Positions 1 through 8,596 of a stretch of 64,000 nt of DNA are shown one piece after another. The first letter of the stretch is position 1. The number at the start of each line of letters is the position of its first letter. The DNA comes from Streptomyces sp. CB01201 (GTDB lineage: Bacteria > Actinomycetota > Actinomycetes > Streptomycetales > Streptomycetaceae), in the NCBI RefSeq assembly GCF_002803085.1, contig NZ_NNBJ01000005.1:171669-235668 (forward strand). Reading direction: 5' to 3'. A model generated the notes under the pieces. The model ran no database searches, had not been told where the DNA came from, and was given only the letters and a program-made list of their open reading frames with translations. The position numbers and the translations under genes are program-made.

Positions 1-669
1 GGGGGTACCCCGCGGGAGCGGTATCGGGCCCAGGTGCGCGCGGAGATCAAGCAGCATGCGTGGGAGCAGATCGGCACGGCGGGCGCCTCCGCGTTGTCGC
101 TGAACGCGATCGCGAAGCAGATGGGGCTGAGTGGTCCGGCGCTCTACCGGTATTTCGCGGGACGGGACGAACTGATCACCGAGTTGGTCCGGGACGCCTA
201 CCGCAGCTTGGCCGACACCCTGCGTGCGGTGGTCGACGGTAAGGCATCCGGAAAGGGCGCCCAGGGCGCGCCGCTCGCCCCCGACCTCGCCAAGCTCGCG
301 CACGCGCTGCGCGGCTGGGCCCTGGAGGATCCCAACCGTTACTTCCTCGTCTACGGCACCCCCGTGCCGGGCTATCACGCGCCCGACGACACCACCGTCA
401 TCGCCGACGAGATCATGCGCATGCTCCTCGACGCCTGCATGGCGCTCCCCGGGGATCGCGAACCGGCGCCCTTCGCGGCGCACCTCGCCGAACACCGGCA
501 GTGGGGCGAGGGTCATCCCGCCCCGCCGGCCGTGCTCCACAAGGCGGTGACGTTCTGGACCCGGTTGCACGGCGTGCTGTCCCTGGAAGCCGCGGGCCAC
601 TTCAACGGAATGGGCTTCGACCCGGCCCGGCTCTTCGACGCCGAACTCGACGATCTCCTGAACGGCTAG
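1..669 (+). CDS. TetR-family transcriptional regulator (5' end outside window)
   Basis: One-component DNA-binding repressor. The frame is open from base 1 and already reads a typical pre-helix segment (TPRERYRAQVRAEIK) before the first ATG/GTG, so the real start lies upstream. The N-terminal helix-turn-helix is clear (LSLNAIAKQMGLSGPALYRY then FAGRDELI). The C-terminal part, with ALEDPNRYFLVYGTPVPGY, resembles the WHG-type ligand domain found in many actinobacterial TetR proteins. The ligand and targets cannot be read from the sequence. A stop at 667-669 is followed by a short gap before a convergent acyl-CoA synthetase gene. Confidence 0.88.
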   Translation, partial: GGTPRERYRAQVRAEIKQHAWEQIGTAGASALSLNAIAKQMGLSGPALYRYFAGRDELITELVRDAYRSLADTLRAVVDGKASGKGAQGAPLAPDLAKLAHALRGWALEDPNRYFLVYGTPVPGYHAPDDTTVIADEIMRMLLDACMALPGDREPAPFAAHLAEHRQWGEGHPAPPAVLHKAVTFWTRLHGVLSLEAAGHFNGMGFDPARLFDAELDDLLNG

Positions 670-792
670 CCCAAATGGCTTGATTCCAGGTCGAGTTGAG
701 GCACAGTCCTCGTTGGACTCGCCGCCGTCCGGCCCGGCCGCCTCATCCCCGTCAGGCCCCGCCGCCCCGGAGTGCCGCTCCGCCCCGCCGCC

Positions 793-2616
793 TCACCGGT
801 ACAGCGCGTCCACCTCGGCCTCATACGCCTCCTCGATCGCCCGGCGCTTCAGCTTCAGGGACGGGGTGAGCAGGCCGTGTTCCTCGGTGAACTGGTGGGC
901 CAGTATGCGGAACGTACGGATCGATTCCGCCTGCGAGACCAGGGTGTTGGCGGCCACCACCGCGCGCCGCACCTCGGTCTCCAGGTCGGGGTCGCGGACC
1001 AGCTCGGACGGGGTGAGCGGGGGCTTGCCGCGCATGGCGAGCCAGTGGTCGATACCCTCCTGGTCGAGGGTGACCAGGGCCGCGATGTACGGGCGGTCGT
1101 TGCCGACCACGATGCACTGGGCGACCAGGGGATGCGCCCGTACCCGTTCCTCCAGGGCGACCGGAGACACGCTCTTGCCGCCCGACGTCACCAGGATCTC
1201 CTTCTTGCGCCCGGTGATGGTGAGGTAGCCGTCCTCGTCCAGCGCGCCGATGTCCCCGGTGGACAGCCAGCCCTCCCTCAGCACCGCCTCGGTGGCCTTC
1301 GGCTCGTTGAGGTAGCCGGAGAAGATCTGTCCACCGTGGACCCACACCTCTCCGTCGTCGGCGATGTGGACCGTGGTGCCCGGGATGGGCTGGCCGACCG
1401 TGCCGTACCGGGTGCGCTCGGGAGGGTTGGCGGTCGCGGCAGCCGTCGACTCGGTCAGACCGTAGCCCTCGTAGACCGTGACGCCGGCGCCCTCGAAGAA
1501 CAGGCCGAGCCGGCGCCCCATACTGGAGCCGCCCGACATGGCGTGCCGCACCCGCCCGCCCATCGCCTCGCGGACTTTTCCGTACACCGTTTTCTCGAAG
1601 AACTGGTGTTGCATGCGCAGTGCCGCCGAGGGGCCGGGGCCGACGCCGAAGGCCTTCTGCTCCATGGCCTCCGCGTACTTGACCGCGATGTCCACGGCCT
1701 TGTCGAAGGGGCCGGTCTTCCCCTCGGCCTCGGCTCTGCGCCGGGCCGCGTTGAAGACCTTCTCGAAGATGTAGGGGACCGCGAGGATGAAGGTCGGCCG
1801 GAAGGACCGGAGGTCGGGGAGCAGCGCGGACGCGGAGAGGGCGGGCTGGTGCCCCAGTTTCACCCGGCCCCGGATCGCCGCGACCTCCACCATGCGCCCG
1901 AACACGTGGGCCAGCGGCAGGAAGAGGAGAGTGGACGCCTCGTCGCCGGGGCGGGAGTGGAACACCGGCTCCCAGCGGGAGATCAGCATGTCGGTCTCGA
2001 ACATGAAGTTGGCGTGGGTGATCACACACCCTTTGGGGCGTCCTGTGGTGCCCGAGGTGTAGATGACGGTCGCCACCGACTCCGGCGTCACGGCCCGCCG
2101 GTGGCGGTGCACCACCTCGTCGTCGATGGACCCGCCCAGACCGAGCAGCCCTTCCAGCGCCCCGGTGTCCAACTGCCACAGCCGTTTCAGGTGGGGGAGG
2201 CGATCGACGACCGAGCCGATCGTCATCGAATGGTCCTCGTGCTCCACCACACAGGCCGTGGCCTCGGAGTCGTGCAGCATCCAGAAGACCTGCTCGGCGG
2301 AGGACGTCGGATAGATCGGGACCGACTGGGCGCCGATGGTCCACAGGGCGAAGTCGAAGAGTGTCCACTCGTACCGGGTGCGAGCCATGATCGCGACCCG
2401 GTCCCCGAAGCGCACACCATCCGCGATCAGCCCCTTGGCGAGGGCGAACACCTGGTCCCGGAACTGGGCCGAGGTCACGTCCTGCCAGTGCCCCGCTCCG
2501 TCCTTGCGGCAGAGGGCGATGCGTCGCGGGTCGTCCAGGGCATGGTCGAAGACGGCGTCCGCCAGTCCGCCGACCTGAGGCGCCGCGTCCATGGGTGGGA
2601 CCGTGAACTCGCGCAA
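793..2616 (-). CDS. AMP-dependent long-chain fatty acyl-CoA synthetase
   Basis: Activates fatty acids to acyl-CoA through an acyl-AMP intermediate. The AMP-binding P-loop is VIYTSGTTGRPKG (about residue 185), followed by GYGLTESTAAATAN (motif II region) and the C-terminal hinge and lysine region STGDIGALDEDGY...ITGRKKEILVTSGGKSVSP. The protein is about 607 aa, the usual length for FadD15/FACL-type enzymes. I chose TTG at 2616 because a strong Shine-Dalgarno (GGAGGGAGG) lies 8 nt upstream; the GTG at 2643 would translate that site as protein. It converges with the TetR gene. Substrate chain length is not determinable. Confidence 0.9.
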   Translation of the reverse strand: MREFTVPPMDAAPQVGGLADAVFDHALDDPRRIALCRKDGAGHWQDVTSAQFRDQVFALAKGLIADGVRFGDRVAIMARTRYEWTLFDFALWTIGAQSVPIYPTSSAEQVFWMLHDSEATACVVEHEDHSMTIGSVVDRLPHLKRLWQLDTGALEGLLGLGGSIDDEVVHRHRRAVTPESVATVIYTSGTTGRPKGCVITHANFMFETDMLISRWEPVFHSRPGDEASTLLFLPLAHVFGRMVEVAAIRGRVKLGHQPALSASALLPDLRSFRPTFILAVPYIFEKVFNAARRRAEAEGKTGPFDKAVDIAVKYAEAMEQKAFGVGPGPSAALRMQHQFFEKTVYGKVREAMGGRVRHAMSGGSSMGRRLGLFFEGAGVTVYEGYGLTESTAAATANPPERTRYGTVGQPIPGTTVHIADDGEVWVHGGQIFSGYLNEPKATEAVLREGWLSTGDIGALDEDGYLTITGRKKEILVTSGGKSVSPVALEERVRAHPLVAQCIVVGNDRPYIAALVTLDQEGIDHWLAMRGKPPLTPSELVRDPDLETEVRRAVVAANTLVSQAESIRTFRILAHQFTEEHGLLTPSLKLKRRAIEEAYEAEVDALYR

Positions 2617-2892
2617 TGACCTGCCTCCCTCCGGGGTGGCCACTCCCGGTGGCGCTCCGCACAGCGCGGTGACCGTACCCCACGGGCAAGTGCGGTGGCA
2701 GGGGTCTTCTGTAAGTCGAGACGTACGGCGTCTTCACAGGTCAGAGGCCGAAACAGGCCCACATGGGGACTGCTCGGGCGCTCAGCTGACTCAAAGGCAG
2801 GCTCTGCGCAAGGCAATCTCCACGGAATCTGTACGCTCCGGTCACCCTCGGCCCACGGCTGCACCGTGTTTGGTCCGGACCACGCTCCGTGG

Positions 2893-2906
2893 TGAGAGCG
2901 CTCTCA
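2893..2906. promoter_or_regulatory. Perfect palindrome resembling a LacI-family operator
   Basis: TGAGAGCGCTCTCA is a perfect 14-bp palindrome and resembles CebR/CelR-type boxes (TGGGAGCGCTCCCA) of actinomycete sugar regulators. It lies 20 bp past the LysR stop and about 280 bp upstream of the acyl-CoA synthetase start, in a 309-bp stretch (2617-2925) without a gene. A second palindrome, GGTCCGGACC, lies at 2873-2882. No sugar gene is adjacent, so the role is open. Confidence 0.4.
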
Positions 2907-2925
2907 GACGGGACCTGCCCTGCGG

Positions 2926-3801
2926 TCAGCCCGTCCCGCGCCCCCGGTGCAGCCGGTCGCCGCCCGCCAGGATCGCCGAGGCCAGCGCGCCCGCGGCCTC
3001 CTGCGCGGCCGAGCCCCTCCGATTGTGCAGCAGGACGAAGTCGACGCCGCCGAGGTCCGGCAGACCCGCCCGGGGCGGCAGCGGGTCGAGGCCGGGCGGG
3101 ATCAGGCCACGGGTGTGGGCCATCACGCCGAGGCCGGCCCGGGCCGCCGCGATCAGACCGCTGAGGCTGCCGCTCGTACAGGCGATGCGCCAGGAGCGAC
3201 CGTGCTCCTCCAGGACTTCCAGCGCCCGTGCCCGGGTGATGCCGGGCGGCGGGAACAGGATCAGCGGTACCGGGCGCTCCGCGTCGAGGCGCAGGCCCGG
3301 CGCCCCGATCCAGCACAGCTCGTCCGTCCACACCAGTTCGCCGTGGCTGTCGCCGTCCCGCCGCTTGGCGAGCACGAGGTCGAGGCGGCCCGCTTCCAGC
3401 CGCCGGTGCAGGGTGCCGGACAGTTCGACCGTCAGCTCCAGATCGACCTCGGGGTGGTCGCGACGGAAGGACTGGAGGATCTCCGGCAGCCGGGTCAGGA
3501 CGAAGTCCTCGGAGGCGCCGAACCGCAGCCGGCCGCGCAGCCGCGTCCCGGTGAAGTAGTTGGCGGCCCGTTCGTGCGCGGCCAGGATCGTCCGGGCGAA
3601 GCCCAGCATCGCCTCGCCGTCCTCCGTCAGCCGCACGCTGTGCGTGTCGCGGCTGAAGAGGAGCCGCCCGGCAGCGTCCTCCAGGCGGCGCACATGCTGG
3701 CTCACCGTCGACTGCCGCAGCCCGAGCCGCTGTGCGGCCTGCGTGAAGTTCAAGGTCTGCGCGACGGCGAGGAACGTCCGCAGCTGGGTGGCGTCGTACA
3801 T
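2926..3801 (-). CDS. LysR-family transcriptional regulator
   Basis: The N-terminal winged HTH is typical (LRTFLAVAQTLNFTQAAQRL, then LRQSTVSQHVRRLE), followed by the LysR substrate-binding fold (RLRFGASEDFVLTRLPEILQ). At 291 aa it is full length. The divergent neighbour is the SBF-like transporter at 4081, with a 28-bp tandem repeat array between them. LysR proteins usually control a divergent gene, so the transporter is the natural target by inference. The inducer is unknown. Confidence 0.93.
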   Translation of the reverse strand: MYDATQLRTFLAVAQTLNFTQAAQRLGLRQSTVSQHVRRLEDAAGRLLFSRDTHSVRLTEDGEAMLGFARTILAAHERAANYFTGTRLRGRLRFGASEDFVLTRLPEILQSFRRDHPEVDLELTVELSGTLHRRLEAGRLDLVLAKRRDGDSHGELVWTDELCWIGAPGLRLDAERPVPLILFPPPGITRARALEVLEEHGRSWRIACTSGSLSGLIAAARAGLGVMAHTRGLIPPGLDPLPPRAGLPDLGGVDFVLLHNRRGSAAQEAAGALASAILAGGDRLHRGRGTG

Positions 3802-3946
3802 CCCTCCACGCTAGCGCTGCCCATCGTGGAACGTGATGACAGTGAGAGTGGTGTACGGGATTCCCGATAGGAGGGGCCGGGAGGACCATGGAGACGGCAC
3901 GCGTACGTACATGGGGAGCCGACGCCGACCGAGCTCGTAGACGCGC

Positions 3947-4072
3947 CCCGAGCACGTAAGCAACGCATAGACATCCCGAGCAGGTAAGCAACGCGCGCAC
4001 ACCCTGAGCACGTAAGCAACACCCAGACACCCCGAGCACGTAAGCAACATGCAGACATCCCGAGCACGTAAG
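3947..4072. repeat. 28-bp tandem repeat array, 4.5 copies
   Basis: Four full units begin at 3947, 3975, 4003 and 4031 and a half unit at 4059. Each starts CCCGAGCACGTAAGCAAC (or one base different) and ends with a more variable GACAC/GACAT. The period is exactly 28 bp. The array fills most of the gap between the divergent LysR and transporter genes and ends 8 bp before the transporter ATG, so it is probably in the 5' leader or promoter. There are no spacers, so it is not a CRISPR. Confidence 0.9.
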
Positions 4073-4080
4073 TGGAGCAC

Positions 4081-5136
4081 ATGAGCCGCCGCCGCACCCC
4101 GAAGCTGCCTTCCTGGCTGCCGGTCGATCCGTACATCCTGGCGCTGCTCGGCACGGTGGGGCTCGCTGCCGTGCTGCCCGCGTCCGGGGCGGCTGCCCCG
4201 GTGGCCAGTGGTGCCTCGACCGGAGCCGTCGCGCTGCTCTTCTTCCTCTACGGCGCCCGGCTCTCGACCCGCGAGGCGATGGACGGCGTACGCCACTGGC
4301 GGCTCCACATCACCGTACTGGCCTGCACGTTCATGGCGTTCCCCCTGCTCGGCCTGGCGGCCAGGGGACTCGTTCCGTTCGTCCTGACGCCGGACCTCTA
4401 CAACGGTCTGCTCTTCCTGTGTCTGGTGCCGTCCACGATCCAGTCGTCGATCGCGTTCACCTCGATCGCCCGTGGCAATGTGCCCGCCGCGATCTGTGCG
4501 GGCTCCTTCTCCAGCATCGCCGGAATCGTGGTCACACCGCTGCTCGCGGCCGGCCTGCTCGGCAACAGCGGGGGCGGCCTCTCGGCGGACTCGCTCCTGA
4601 AGATCGTGCTGCAACTGCTCGTGCCGTTCCTGGCCGGCCAGTTCCTGCGACGCTGGGTCGGCGGGTTCCTCGTCCGGCACAAGAAGGTGCTCGGGTACGT
4701 GGACCGGGGCTCGATCCTGCTTGTCGTGTACAGCGCGTTCAGCGAGGGCATGGTGCGCGGCATCTGGCACCAGGTGAGCGTGGTCAGGCTCGGCGCACTG
4801 CTCTGTGTGGAGGCCGTCCTGCTGGCCGCGATGCTCGCACTGACCTGGTACGGGGCGAAGCGGCTCGGGTTCGACCGGGGCGACCGGATCGCGATCCAGT
4901 TCGCCGGGTCGAAGAAGAGCCTGGCCGCCGGACTCCCCATGGCCAGCGTCCTGTTCGGCGCCCAGGCCTCGCTCGCGGTGCTGCCGCTGATGCTGTTCCA
5001 CCAGATGCAGCTGATGGTCTGCGCGGTGATCGCCAAGCGCCGCGCCCGCGACCCGCTGCCTGAGCCGCGGCCCGCGGAGGCGGACCCGGCTCCCGCCGGG
5101 CAGGGCAGCGGCTCGGGCGTACGGGCGGGCAGCTAG
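4081..5136 (+). CDS. Bile acid:sodium symporter-like (SBF-like/YfeH-type) transporter
   Basis: Integral membrane protein of 351 aa with about ten hydrophobic segments. The series VAALLFFLYGARLSTREAMD and FLCLVPSTIQSSIAFTSIARGN is characteristic of SBF-like transporters, with the late segment FAGSKKSLAAGLPMA. The family moves organic anions or related solutes, usually with Na+; the substrate here is unknown. I chose ATG at 4081 (GTGGAG 3 nt upstream) over GTG 4072. The C-terminal tail is hydrophilic. The gene is divergent from the LysR regulator. Its TAG stop overlaps, within a CTAG, the stop of the convergent GNAT gene. Confidence 0.85.
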   Translation: MSRRRTPKLPSWLPVDPYILALLGTVGLAAVLPASGAAAPVASGASTGAVALLFFLYGARLSTREAMDGVRHWRLHITVLACTFMAFPLLGLAARGLVPFVLTPDLYNGLLFLCLVPSTIQSSIAFTSIARGNVPAAICAGSFSSIAGIVVTPLLAAGLLGNSGGGLSADSLLKIVLQLLVPFLAGQFLRRWVGGFLVRHKKVLGYVDRGSILLVVYSAFSEGMVRGIWHQVSVVRLGALLCVEAVLLAAMLALTWYGAKRLGFDRGDRIAIQFAGSKKSLAAGLPMASVLFGAQASLAVLPLMLFHQMQLMVCAVIAKRRARDPLPEPRPAEADPAPAGQGSGSGVRAGS

Positions 5137-5768
5137 GGAACGTCCGTGAGGGCGGGCCGGCCCGGCCGCCGCACCCGGTCCCGGGCCGGCTGCGGCACCT
5201 CGTCCCGGGTCAGGTGCCCCACTTGATCCCGGGTCAGCCGCCACACCTGGTCCATGCCGGTCTCGGCCGGGGCGAGGGCCTCCTTGGGGCGGCGCTCGTA
5301 CGCGGTGAAGCCGAGCCGGGCGGGCACGGCCGCGCTCGGCAGGTTGGCGGCGTCGTGCACGATCTCGACGACATCGACCCCGAGCAGCCGGAAGGCCAGC
5401 TCCGTCAGTGTCCGCGTGGTGCGGGTGGCCAGTCCGCGGCCGGTTGCGGACGGATGCAGCCAGTACCCGATCTCGCGCAGACCGTCCTGGTTCTCATCAC
5501 GCCGGAACAGCCCGCACATCCCGACGATGGCACCGTCGAGGGTGATCGCGTAGGCGTAGGCCGCACCGGTCGCCCACAGTTCGGTGCGCTTGGTCAGGAA
5601 CTGGGCGGTTCGGTCCCGGCTGTGTTCGGACACCCAGGGCATCCAGGGGCGCAGGTGTTCCAGCGACTCATCGATGACGCGAAACAGCTCCGCGAGGTCC
5701 GCCTCACCGGCGAACGCGCGCAGCGCGAGCGTGTCGTCCAGGCTGATGATCCGAGGTGGTGGCTCCAT
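5133..5768 (-). CDS. GNAT-family N-acetyltransferase (RimJ/RimL-like)
   Basis: Acetyl-CoA-dependent transferase. RimJ/RimL features are MPWVSEHSRDRTAQFL, then the REIGYWLHPSATGRGLATRTTR acetyl-CoA-binding loop (about residues 100-120) and DAANLPSAAVPARLGFTAYE. After the domain ends, a degenerate Thr/Arg-rich tail (LTRDQVGHLTRDEVPQPARDRV) repeats an LTRD/ARDR motif and is probably not part of the fold. The 211-aa length fits. The gene converges with the transporter gene, and their stops overlap. The acceptor substrate is unknown. Confidence 0.88.
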   Translation of the reverse strand: MEPPPRIISLDDTLALRAFAGEADLAELFRVIDESLEHLRPWMPWVSEHSRDRTAQFLTKRTELWATGAAYAYAITLDGAIVGMCGLFRRDENQDGLREIGYWLHPSATGRGLATRTTRTLTELAFRLLGVDVVEIVHDAANLPSAAVPARLGFTAYERRPKEALAPAETGMDQVWRLTRDQVGHLTRDEVPQPARDRVRRPGRPALTDVP

Positions 5769-5852
5769 GCGGTGATGATCTTACGAAGGGGCGCTCGGAG
5801 GCAATGGGATTCAACGGCTCCAGGCCTCCGCCTCCGATCCCGTGTCCCGTGT

Positions 5853-5880
5853 CCTGTGCCCTGTGCCCTGTGCCCTGTGC
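5853..5880. repeat. 7-bp tandem repeat (CCTGTGC x4)
   Basis: Four perfect copies of CCTGTGC, followed by imperfect GGGCCCTGTGCCCC units to about 5925. It lies in the 292-bp gap between the divergent GNAT and hydrolase genes. No other feature is seen in that gap. Confidence 0.85.
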
Positions 5881-6060
5881 CCCGGGCCCTGTGCCCCGGG
5901 CCCCGGGCCCGTGCCCTCGGGCCGCTGCCCCCCCGGCCCCTGGGTTTCCCTCCCGGGGCGGTCCGCCCCGGGCCCTCGTCCTCCCCGTTCGCCGTGCGGG
6001 CATGGCCAGAACAGGTCCCCGGTCTCTGGTGTGGATCATCGAGGCCGGTACGGTGCCGCC

Positions 6061-6594
6061 ATGACCGCACTCGAAGGCGAGCCCGCCCTTCTCGACCCCG
6101 CGCACACCGCGCTCGTCCTCGTCGATCTGATGGACCGGATCACCGCGCTGCCCCTCGCCCCCCGCTCCGGGGATCAAGTGGTCGCTGTATCAAGGGAGTT
6201 GGCGGAGAGATTCCGCGCGGCAGGGTCGACCGTCGTGCTGGTGCGGGTGGAACGGCCCGGAGTTGCCGTGCAGCCGCCCGGCAGTGATCTCGTGGGCGGC
6301 CTCGCGCAGGACGGCGACCTGGTCGTGGTGAAGCGCACCGTAGGCGGATTCCACCGGACCGGTCTGCACGAGTCGCTCGCCGAACGCGGCGTCACCACCC
6401 TCGTGTTCGGCGGCATCGCCACCAACCTCGGTGTCGAGTCGACGGCCCGCGCCGCCGCCGACCACGGCTATGAGCTGCTGTTCGTCGAGGACGCGATGGC
6501 GGCCCTGACCGAGGACGAGCACCGGGCCGCGGTCGCCCTGAACTTCCCGCGCCTCGGCCGCGTCGTCGCCGCGACCGCCGTCGGGTTCGGCTGA
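6061..6594 (+). CDS. Isochorismatase-fold (YecD-like) hydrolase lacking the catalytic Cys
   Basis: 177-aa cysteine-hydrolase fold: ALVLVDLMDR supplies the first catalytic Asp, VVVKRTVGGFHRTGL the Lys region, and VFGGIATNLGVESTARAA the helix where most family members have Cys (T-x-x-CV). Here that position is Gly (NLGVEST). From memory, E. coli YecD (NIGVESTARNA) also lacks it, so this looks like a YecD-like subgroup rather than a recent mutation. The reaction is unknown and may not be a nucleophilic hydrolysis. It is followed after 4 bp by the ferredoxin-like gene, so the two are probably cotranscribed. Confidence 0.85.
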   Translation: MTALEGEPALLDPAHTALVLVDLMDRITALPLAPRSGDQVVAVSRELAERFRAAGSTVVLVRVERPGVAVQPPGSDLVGGLAQDGDLVVVKRTVGGFHRTGLHESLAERGVTTLVFGGIATNLGVESTARAAADHGYELLFVEDAMAALTEDEHRAAVALNFPRLGRVVAATAVGFG

Positions 6595-6598
6595 GCGC

Positions 6599-7003
6599 AT
6601 GCCCAAGTTCTCGATATCCGCAGCCGGTTCACGTCCCTGCACCCTCGTCGTCTGCCGCGGCTGCTGCTGCGGGGACGCCCGCAAGACCCCCGGCACCGAT
6701 CACGCGCGCCAGTTGGAGCGGCTGCGTGGCGCGGCCGCCGAGTCCGGTGGACGGATCGCCGTACGCACCACCGACTGCCTCGGCCCCTGCGGCCAGGCCA
6801 ATGTGATCGTGGTGCAGCCGTCCGGCCGGGCCCGCCAGAGCGGGGCCCGCGCGGCCTGGATCGGCTGGGTCCTGGACGACGACGCCACCGACGACATCCT
6901 GGCCTGGGCCGAGCAGGGTGGCCCCGGAGTCGCCGAGCCCCCGGCCACCCTCGCCCTCCAGATGATCCCGGCCCCCGCCGAGGCCCGCAGGCGCGCGCGG
7001 TAG
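6599..7003 (+). CDS. Thioredoxin-like (2Fe-2S) ferredoxin domain protein
   Basis: Small redox protein of 134 aa. Cysteines are arranged as CTLVVCRGCCCG near residues 13-22 and TTDCLGPCGQANV near residues 58-65. The widely spaced Cys plus C-x3-C pattern is that of thioredoxin-fold [2Fe-2S] ferredoxins related to NuoE. An apparent start at 6599 lies 4 bp after the hydrolase stop. The convergent fdhD gene is 38 bp away, so a link to formate dehydrogenase electron transfer is plausible but inferred. The extra Cys residues in RGCCCG are unusual. Confidence 0.82.
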   Translation: MPKFSISAAGSRPCTLVVCRGCCCGDARKTPGTDHARQLERLRGAAAESGGRIAVRTTDCLGPCGQANVIVVQPSGRARQSGARAAWIGWVLDDDATDDILAWAEQGGPGVAEPPATLALQMIPAPAEARRRAR

Positions 7004-7041
7004 AGCGGTAGAACGGGAGAGCGGGAGAGCGGGAGAGGGGG

Positions 7042-7881
7042 TCAGACGCCCGAGTGCAGGGTGATGCGCTCGTCCCCCGCGTACACGTTCATGGAGCTGC
7101 CGCGCAGGAAGCCGACCAGCGTCAGGCCCGACTCGACGGCCAGGTCGACGGCCAGCGAGGACGGCGCGGAGACGGCTGCGAGGACCGGGATGCCTGCCAT
7201 GACCGCCTTCTGGGCGAGCTCGAACGAGGCCCGGCCCGACACGAGCAGGATGCAGTGCGACAGCGGAAGCCGGTCGTCCTGGAGAGCACGGCCGACCAGC
7301 TTGTCCACCGCGTTGTGCCGGCCCACGTCCTCGCGTATGTCCAGCAGTTCGCCCTCGGGCGAGAACAGCGCTGCGGCGTGCAGGCCTCCGGTCCGGTCGA
7401 AGACCCGCTGCGCCGCGCGCAGCCGGTCGGGGAGGCTCGCGAGCAGTTCGGGCTCCACCCGGACCGGGGGAGTGTCGGCGATCGGGAAGCGGGCCTGGGT
7501 ACGGACGGCGTCCAGGCTGGCCTTGCCGCACAGGCCGCACGAGGATGTCGTGTACACATTGCGTTCGAGGGTGATGTCGGGGACCTCGACATCCGGCGCG
7601 AGCCGTACATCGACCACGTTGTAGGTGTTCTGTCCGTCCGCCGTGGCCCCGGCGCAGTACACGATGGACCGGAGCTCGGACGCGGCGCCGAGCACTCCTT
7701 CGCTCACCAGGAACCCGGCGGCGAGCGCGAAGTCGTCGCCGGGGGTGCGCATCGTGATCGCGAGCGGCTTTCCGTTCAGCCGGATCTCCAGCGGCTCCTC
7801 GGCCACCAGGGTGTCCGGGCGGGCCGACACCACCCCGTCCCGGATGCGGATGACGCGGCGGCGCTCGGTGACCCGTCCCAT
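7042..7881 (-). CDS. fdhD: Formate dehydrogenase accessory sulfurtransferase FdhD
   Basis: FdhD passes sulfur from a cysteine desulfurase to the bis-MGD cofactor of formate dehydrogenase. The signature is present: CGLCG in [16 protein letters not shown] (about residues 112-123), with [23 protein letters not shown] and [21 protein letters not shown]. At 279 aa it is the normal length. The ATG at 7881 begins MGRVTERRR, a usual start. No formate dehydrogenase subunit is in the window; the only redox neighbour is the convergent ferredoxin-like gene. Confidence 0.96.
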   Translation of the reverse strand: MGRVTERRRVIRIRDGVVSARPDTLVAEEPLEIRLNGKPLAITMRTPGDDFALAAGFLVSEGVLGAASELRSIVYCAGATADGQNTYNVVDVRLAPDVEVPDITLERNVYTTSSCGLCGKASLDAVRTQARFPIADTPPVRVEPELLASLPDRLRAAQRVFDRTGGLHAAALFSPEGELLDIREDVGRHNAVDKLVGRALQDDRLPLSHCILLVSGRASFELAQKAVMAGIPVLAAVSAPSSLAVDLAVESGLTLVGFLRGSSMNVYAGDERITLHSGV

Positions 7882-8596
7882 GTCTCAGTCCCTCGATCGC
7901 TCTCGTTGAACCCGTCGAACTTTTCAGGTTCGCACTCTCGTCAGTTTCGCGTCTGCATGTGCTGGAAGCCGAATCGGCCCATGGTGCAGAGGCTGCCGTG
8001 GGTCACCGGGCTGTGGTACGGCGGGCTGACCCATGACGCTCTCATTGTCCTGCACATGGAGGGTGAGGTCGCCGCCGACGTCGCAGCACACGCGCTCGGT
8101 GTCGGTGTACGCCGACATGCCCGCCTCGGCGCGCCGCGAGCCTGCGAGGGTGCGGGGGTACGGGGAGTGCGGCGAGGCCGACCGAATCCGAGTGCGGCCT
8201 TCGGTGCTTCCTTCCAACTCGCCTGCATCGGCGGTCTGTTCGGGTGTCGGACGTCCGGGCGAGGGGGCGGCGGGCGCGTGCACCGCCCGCAGGGTCGGAA
8301 CCGGGGGACCGGTGGCCGTCCCGGGGAGGAGGAGGCGCGGTAGATGGAGCGCGGAAGACGGAACCGTAGAGGTCATTCGTCGGCAGAATATTGTCTACAG
8401 TATGCGGATGCGCTTCCCGAGGGTTACGACGCGCGTCGCACTCCGCGCGGGCGTCCCGGGGCGAAACGCTGACACAAGGCTCCAAAGGTGCGGCAGTGAA
8501 TCCTGTTGGATCTCGCGCCCCTGTACCCATCAGTAGCCACGAAGACTGGATGGCTCCGGATGTCAGCAGTAAATGCTCGTACCGAGGGGATCCGCC
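7882..8596. other. 715-bp stretch with a disrupted small reading frame and an operator
   Basis: No intact gene is recognised. On the minus strand coding-like G+C at third positions begins at ATG 8118 (MSAYTDTERVCCDVGGDL) and then appears to continue in another frame (SWVSPPYHSPVTHGSLCTMG) to a stop at 7941. This would fit a small gene of about 60 codons with one frameshift near 8030; the plus strand also has a partly coding-like frame, so the call is weak. A GntR-type operator lies at 8389-8403. Nothing else is seen up to the KASIII ribosome-binding site. Confidence 0.3.
8389..8403. promoter_or_regulatory. Candidate FCD-GntR operator upstream of the KASIII gene
   Basis: TATTGTCTACAGTAT is an imperfect palindrome of the TTGTnnACA type bound by FCD-class GntR proteins. 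Its reverse complement shares ACTGTAGAC and an RATA end with 11229-11241, just upstream of the GntR gene at 11303. It lies about 195 bp before the KASIII start. Confidence 0.5.

Noticed and set aside
772..2619. 615-aa open frame on the plus strand
   Set aside because: Antisense to the acyl-CoA synthetase; no recognisable domain and repetitive His/Asp/Gly composition.
3947..4072. CRISPR-like array
   Set aside because: The 28-bp units follow one another with no unique spacers and there are no cas genes; it is a plain tandem repeat.
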